The translations under genes and the position numbers were made by a program. From the NCBI GenBank assembly GCA_947457025.1, contig CANGUI010000093.1:1-6991 (forward strand): 6,991 bases of DNA, given 5' to 3'. Source of the stretch: Flammeovirgaceae bacterium. GTDB taxonomy: Bacteria > Bacteroidota > Bacteroidia > Cytophagales > Cyclobacteriaceae. The first letter of the stretch is position 1; each line of letters begins with the position of its first letter. Shown one piece after another: positions 6,362 through 6,991 of this stretch. The notes under the pieces are model-generated. The model did no database searches. It was not told where the DNA came from and was given only the letters and a program-made list of their open reading frames with translations.

Positions 6362-6991
6362 ATGGGACGAATTTTTGAAAAGCGTAAACACAAGATTTTT
6401 GCCCGCAACGCGCGGCTCTCGAAAGCATTCACAAAAGTAGGCAAGGAAATCGCTATGGCGGTGAAACAAGCCGGCCCCAATCCCGAAAGCAACCAGAAGC
6501 TGCGCGTGGCGATCCAGAATGCCAAAGGACTGAACATGCCCAAGGACAAAGTAGAGGCAGCAATCAAACGGGCGTCTTCCAAGGATGAAAAGGACTTTCA
6601 GGAAGTGATCTACGAGGGGTATGCCCCCCACGGCGTACCCATTTTGGTAGAATGCGCTACCGACAACCCGACCCGCACAGTTGCCAACATCCGGCTGCAT
6701 TTTTCCAAGAACGGCGGCAGCATGGGCACATCCGGGTCAGTGTCGTTCATGTTTGACCGCAAAGGCATCTTCAAATTCCCAATCGGCAGCCTGGATTTGG
6801 ATGCCCTGGAACTGGATTTGATCGATGCCGGTGCGGAGGACATCGAGAAAGGCGACGAGGAGATTGTGATCTCCACCAAATTCACTGATTTCGGTGCGAT
6901 GCAGAAATTCTTAGAATCGAAGAAACTTGAGGCCACGAGCGCAGAACTACAGTTCCTGCCCACCACTACAAAAGAACTGACCGAAGGAGAA
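6362..6991 (+). CDS. yebC: YebC/PmpR-family (TACO1-like) protein, 3' truncated by window edge
   Basis: From the ATG at 6362 the frame is open to the last base, giving 210 residues without a stop; complete members are about 235-250 residues, so a few dozen are missing. The start MGRIFEKRKHKIFARNARLS, then FTKVGKEIAMAVKQAGPNPE, AIQNAKGLNMPKD, YEGYAPHGVPILVE, TDNPTRTVANIR and GTSGSVSFMFDRKG follow the family from end to end. The beginning (MGRxFExRK) is the Bacteroidota variant of the more widespread MAGHSKW start. Family members have long been annotated as transcriptional regulators; more recent work on YebC and mitochondrial TACO1 points to a ribosome-associated role in translating difficult sequences such as polyproline. 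The gene diverges from msrB across a 90-base spacer. No Shine-Dalgarno sequence precedes it. Confidence 0.95.
   Translation, partial: MGRIFEKRKHKIFARNARLSKAFTKVGKEIAMAVKQAGPNPESNQKLRVAIQNAKGLNMPKDKVEAAIKRASSKDEKDFQEVIYEGYAPHGVPILVECATDNPTRTVANIRLHFSKNGGSMGTSGSVSFMFDRKGIFKFPIGSLDLDALELDLIDAGAEDIEKGDEEIVISTKFTDFGAMQKFLESKKLEATSAELQFLPTTTKELTEGE

Overview
The window looks like chromosomal DNA of a Bacteroidota bacterium, probably Cytophagia-like, with moderate GC content (by eye, not counted). The evidence is the gene families (a DtxR-type regulator followed by an Nramp transporter with a UspA tail, a Bacteroidota-style YebC), the general lack of Shine-Dalgarno sequences before start codons, and promoter-like TTTG / TAnnTTTG elements. 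The lineage is an inference from protein style; no rRNA or marker tree is available here.

Layout. (1) Positions 2-3537 form a tightly packed plus-strand operon: the end of a DtxR/MntR-type metal-dependent repressor, mntH (manganese/iron importer fused to a universal-stress-protein domain), and mnmE (tRNA wobble-uridine modification GTPase). The first two overlap by four bases (ATGA) and the last two abut with no gap (TAA ATG). (2) Positions 3538-3821 hold no convincing gene. (3) Positions 3822-4763 encode a Brp/Blh-family beta-carotene 15,15'-dioxygenase, the enzyme class that makes retinal for microbial rhodopsins; no rhodopsin or carotenoid gene lies in the window. (4) After 150 non-coding bases, 4914-5684 encode a putative lipoprotein/outer-membrane protein of unknown function. 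(5) A 140-base convergent spacer leads to msrB on the minus strand (5825-6271), a zinc-type methionine-R-sulfoxide reductase. (6) A 90-base divergent spacer with promoter-like elements separates msrB from yebC, which runs off the right edge of the window.

How it fits together. The left operon couples metal sensing and import, and its MntH carries a nucleotide-binding-type UspA domain that may tune transport. Manganese import and methionine sulfoxide repair are both linked to oxidative stress, but msrB is a separate transcription unit. The most biologically suggestive gene is the retinal-forming dioxygenase, which implies a rhodopsin or another retinal user elsewhere in the genome. No tRNA, rRNA, CRISPR array, insertion sequence or prophage was seen. 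No gene-free stretch exceeds 300 bases. Nothing here amounts to a clearly new system.
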